Assembly (NCBI RefSeq): GCF_025997995.1 | Contig: NZ_AP026683.1 | Location: forward strand, 186,501 to 250,500 | Source: Sediminibacterium sp. TEGAF015 | GTDB lineage: Bacteria > Bacteroidota > Bacteroidia > Chitinophagales > Chitinophagaceae | Direction: 5' to 3' | Length of the DNA: 64,000 nt | Notes under the pieces: model-generated | Databases searched by the model: none | The model's input: the letters and a program-made list of their open reading frames with translations, nothing else | Told to the model about the DNA's origin: nothing | Shown: one piece after another, positions 63,221 to 64,000 of the stretch | Position numbering within the stretch: position 1 is the stretch's first letter | Layout of the letters: each line of letters begins with the position of its first letter | Made by a program: the position numbers and the translations under genes

Positions 63221-64000
63221 CTAATTTGCTAAAGGGAGCTGTATGCAGAATACAGTTCCCTTATTTAGTTCACTGGATTGTACAAATAAGTCTCCCTTGT
63301 GGTATTGTTCAATGATGCGTTTGCTCAAAGACAAACCAATTCCCCAGCCTCTTTTTTTAGTGGTGAAACCCGGTTGAAAAACTTTTTTCCATTGGTTATG
63401 CGGAATGCCTTTGCCACTGTCTTTTACACAAATCTCTAATTGCCAGTTGTCCTGTTTCATGTCAATTTCAATGCTGCCTTTTCCATCCATTGCATCCAGT
63501 GCATTTTTGAGTAAATTTTCAATGACCCAATCAAATAAAGTAGGGGAGAGCAGACATTCTGTGTTAACAGCATTGCCTCCGTTCAGCTGAAACTGCACCT
63601 GATCGCTACTTCTTTTTTTCATGTATTCCATCACCATTTGCACCCTTTCATACGGCTTACATAATTCTGTTTTCGGGGTGCTGCCTATCTTGCCGAAGCG
63701 ATCGGTAATCAGTTGCAGGCGATTCACATCTTTGGCTATTTCAGCTGCAATGCTTTTACTGTCTTCTTTTTCTTTCAGAATTTCCAGCCACCCTTCCAGA
63801 CTGCTTACAGGTGTGCCCAACTGATGTGCCGTTTCCTTGGCCATGGATGCCCATAATTGGTTCTGTCCGCTTTTGTGACGGGTTCTTAAAGAGTAAATTA
63901 CAATCCACACAAACATGATTACTAGCATCAATTGTACAATTGGATACCATTGGGCTTCTCTGAATAGTTTACTCTGTCCGTAATAGTAACGGATGCTGGT
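63221..64000 (-). CDS. Sensor histidine kinase, C-terminal part (partial)
   Basis: The frame is open to the right edge, so the N-terminus is missing; at least 259 residues are in the window. A membrane helix (VQLMLVIMFVWIVIYSL) precedes the dimerisation helix with phospho-His in KETAHQLGTPVSS, followed by an HATPase domain with ENLLKNALDAM (N box), DSGKGIP (G1) and GWGIGLSLSKRII (G2). The AKETAHQLGTP form is typical of a Bacteroidota kinase group. It converges on the AT-rich pair with an eight-base gap. No response regulator is visible. Confidence 0.92.
   Translation of the reverse strand, partial: TSIRYYYGQSKLFREAQWYPIVQLMLVIMFVWIVIYSLRTRHKSGQNQLWASMAKETAHQLGTPVSSLEGWLEILKEKEDSKSIAAEIAKDVNRLQLITDRFGKIGSTPKTELCKPYERVQMVMEYMKKRSSDQVQFQLNGGNAVNTECLLSPTLFDWVIENLLKNALDAMDGKGSIEIDMKQDNWQLEICVKDSGKGIPHNQWKKVFQPGFTTKKRGWGIGLSLSKRIIEQYHKGDLFVQSSELNKGTVFCIQLPLAN

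Overview
The window is an ordinary-looking chromosomal segment of a Bacteroidota bacterium, most likely a Chitinophagaceae member such as Sediminibacterium or a near relative (inference). The support is: type IX secretion protein PorQ, DUF4270, GLPGLI and head-GIN (DUF2807) proteins, a fused CcoNO oxidase subunit, an alanine/lysine-rich tail on TopA, a TPP riboswitch ahead of an exported protein, AT-rich DNA, and promoters with the Bacteroidota -7 box TAnnTTTG instead of a sigma-70 -10/-35. I saw no insertion sequence, prophage, CRISPR array or rRNA. One tRNA (initiator Met) is present.

Layout. 1-1.2 kb: TPP riboswitch with the start of a secreted protein (minus), a head-GIN protein and tRNA-fMet. 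1.2-7.4 kb: era, der, a small repetitive lipoprotein, lon and porQ. 7.4-15.5 kb (minus): ALDH7 dehydrogenase, a LytS/LytR-type two-component pair, ppx/ppk1, rfaE2 and a flippase-like membrane protein. 15.5-23 kb (plus): an orphan GT5 N-terminal domain, a DUF4270 lipoprotein, metK, a 4-helix membrane protein, NUDIX, rlmB, HMG-CoA lyase-like and GSCFA genes. 23-30.6 kb: TraB-like protein, ogt, csaA, SirB1-like protein, fatty acid desaturase (plus), topA, alpha/beta hydrolase. 30.6-36.6 kb: fdx-iscX-HAD-UbiA-maf, OsmC, an outer-membrane-like protein, lipA and a phosphodiester glycosidase.

36.5-45.4 kb is a carbohydrate block. A FucP-type sugar transporter and ROK kinase (minus) face glgA, glgC, a disaccharide-type MFS transporter and an exported GH13 amylase (plus). 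Together these would import glucose or maltodextrin and store it as glycogen; glgB lies apart at 59.2 kb.

45.4-55.5 kb is a complete high-affinity respiration block: Crp/Fnr regulator, a hemerythrin-like protein of degenerate sequence, ccoI, ccoS, ccoNO fusion, ccoQ, ccoP, ccoG, ccoH and a SafE-like membrane protein. A palindrome resembling an FNR site lies just after the regulator gene. ccoS and ccoQ are only 53 codons each.

55.5-64 kb: a GLPGLI protein with an outer-membrane beta-barrel partner, glgB, a second head-GIN protein, a strongly AT-rich pair (unknown lipoprotein plus a small two-helix membrane protein), and a histidine kinase cut by the window end. The items I consider most worth following are the catalytically stripped GT5 domain, the degenerate hemerythrin with its FNR-like operator, the N-terminally extended CcoP and the AT-rich lipoprotein/membrane-protein pair.
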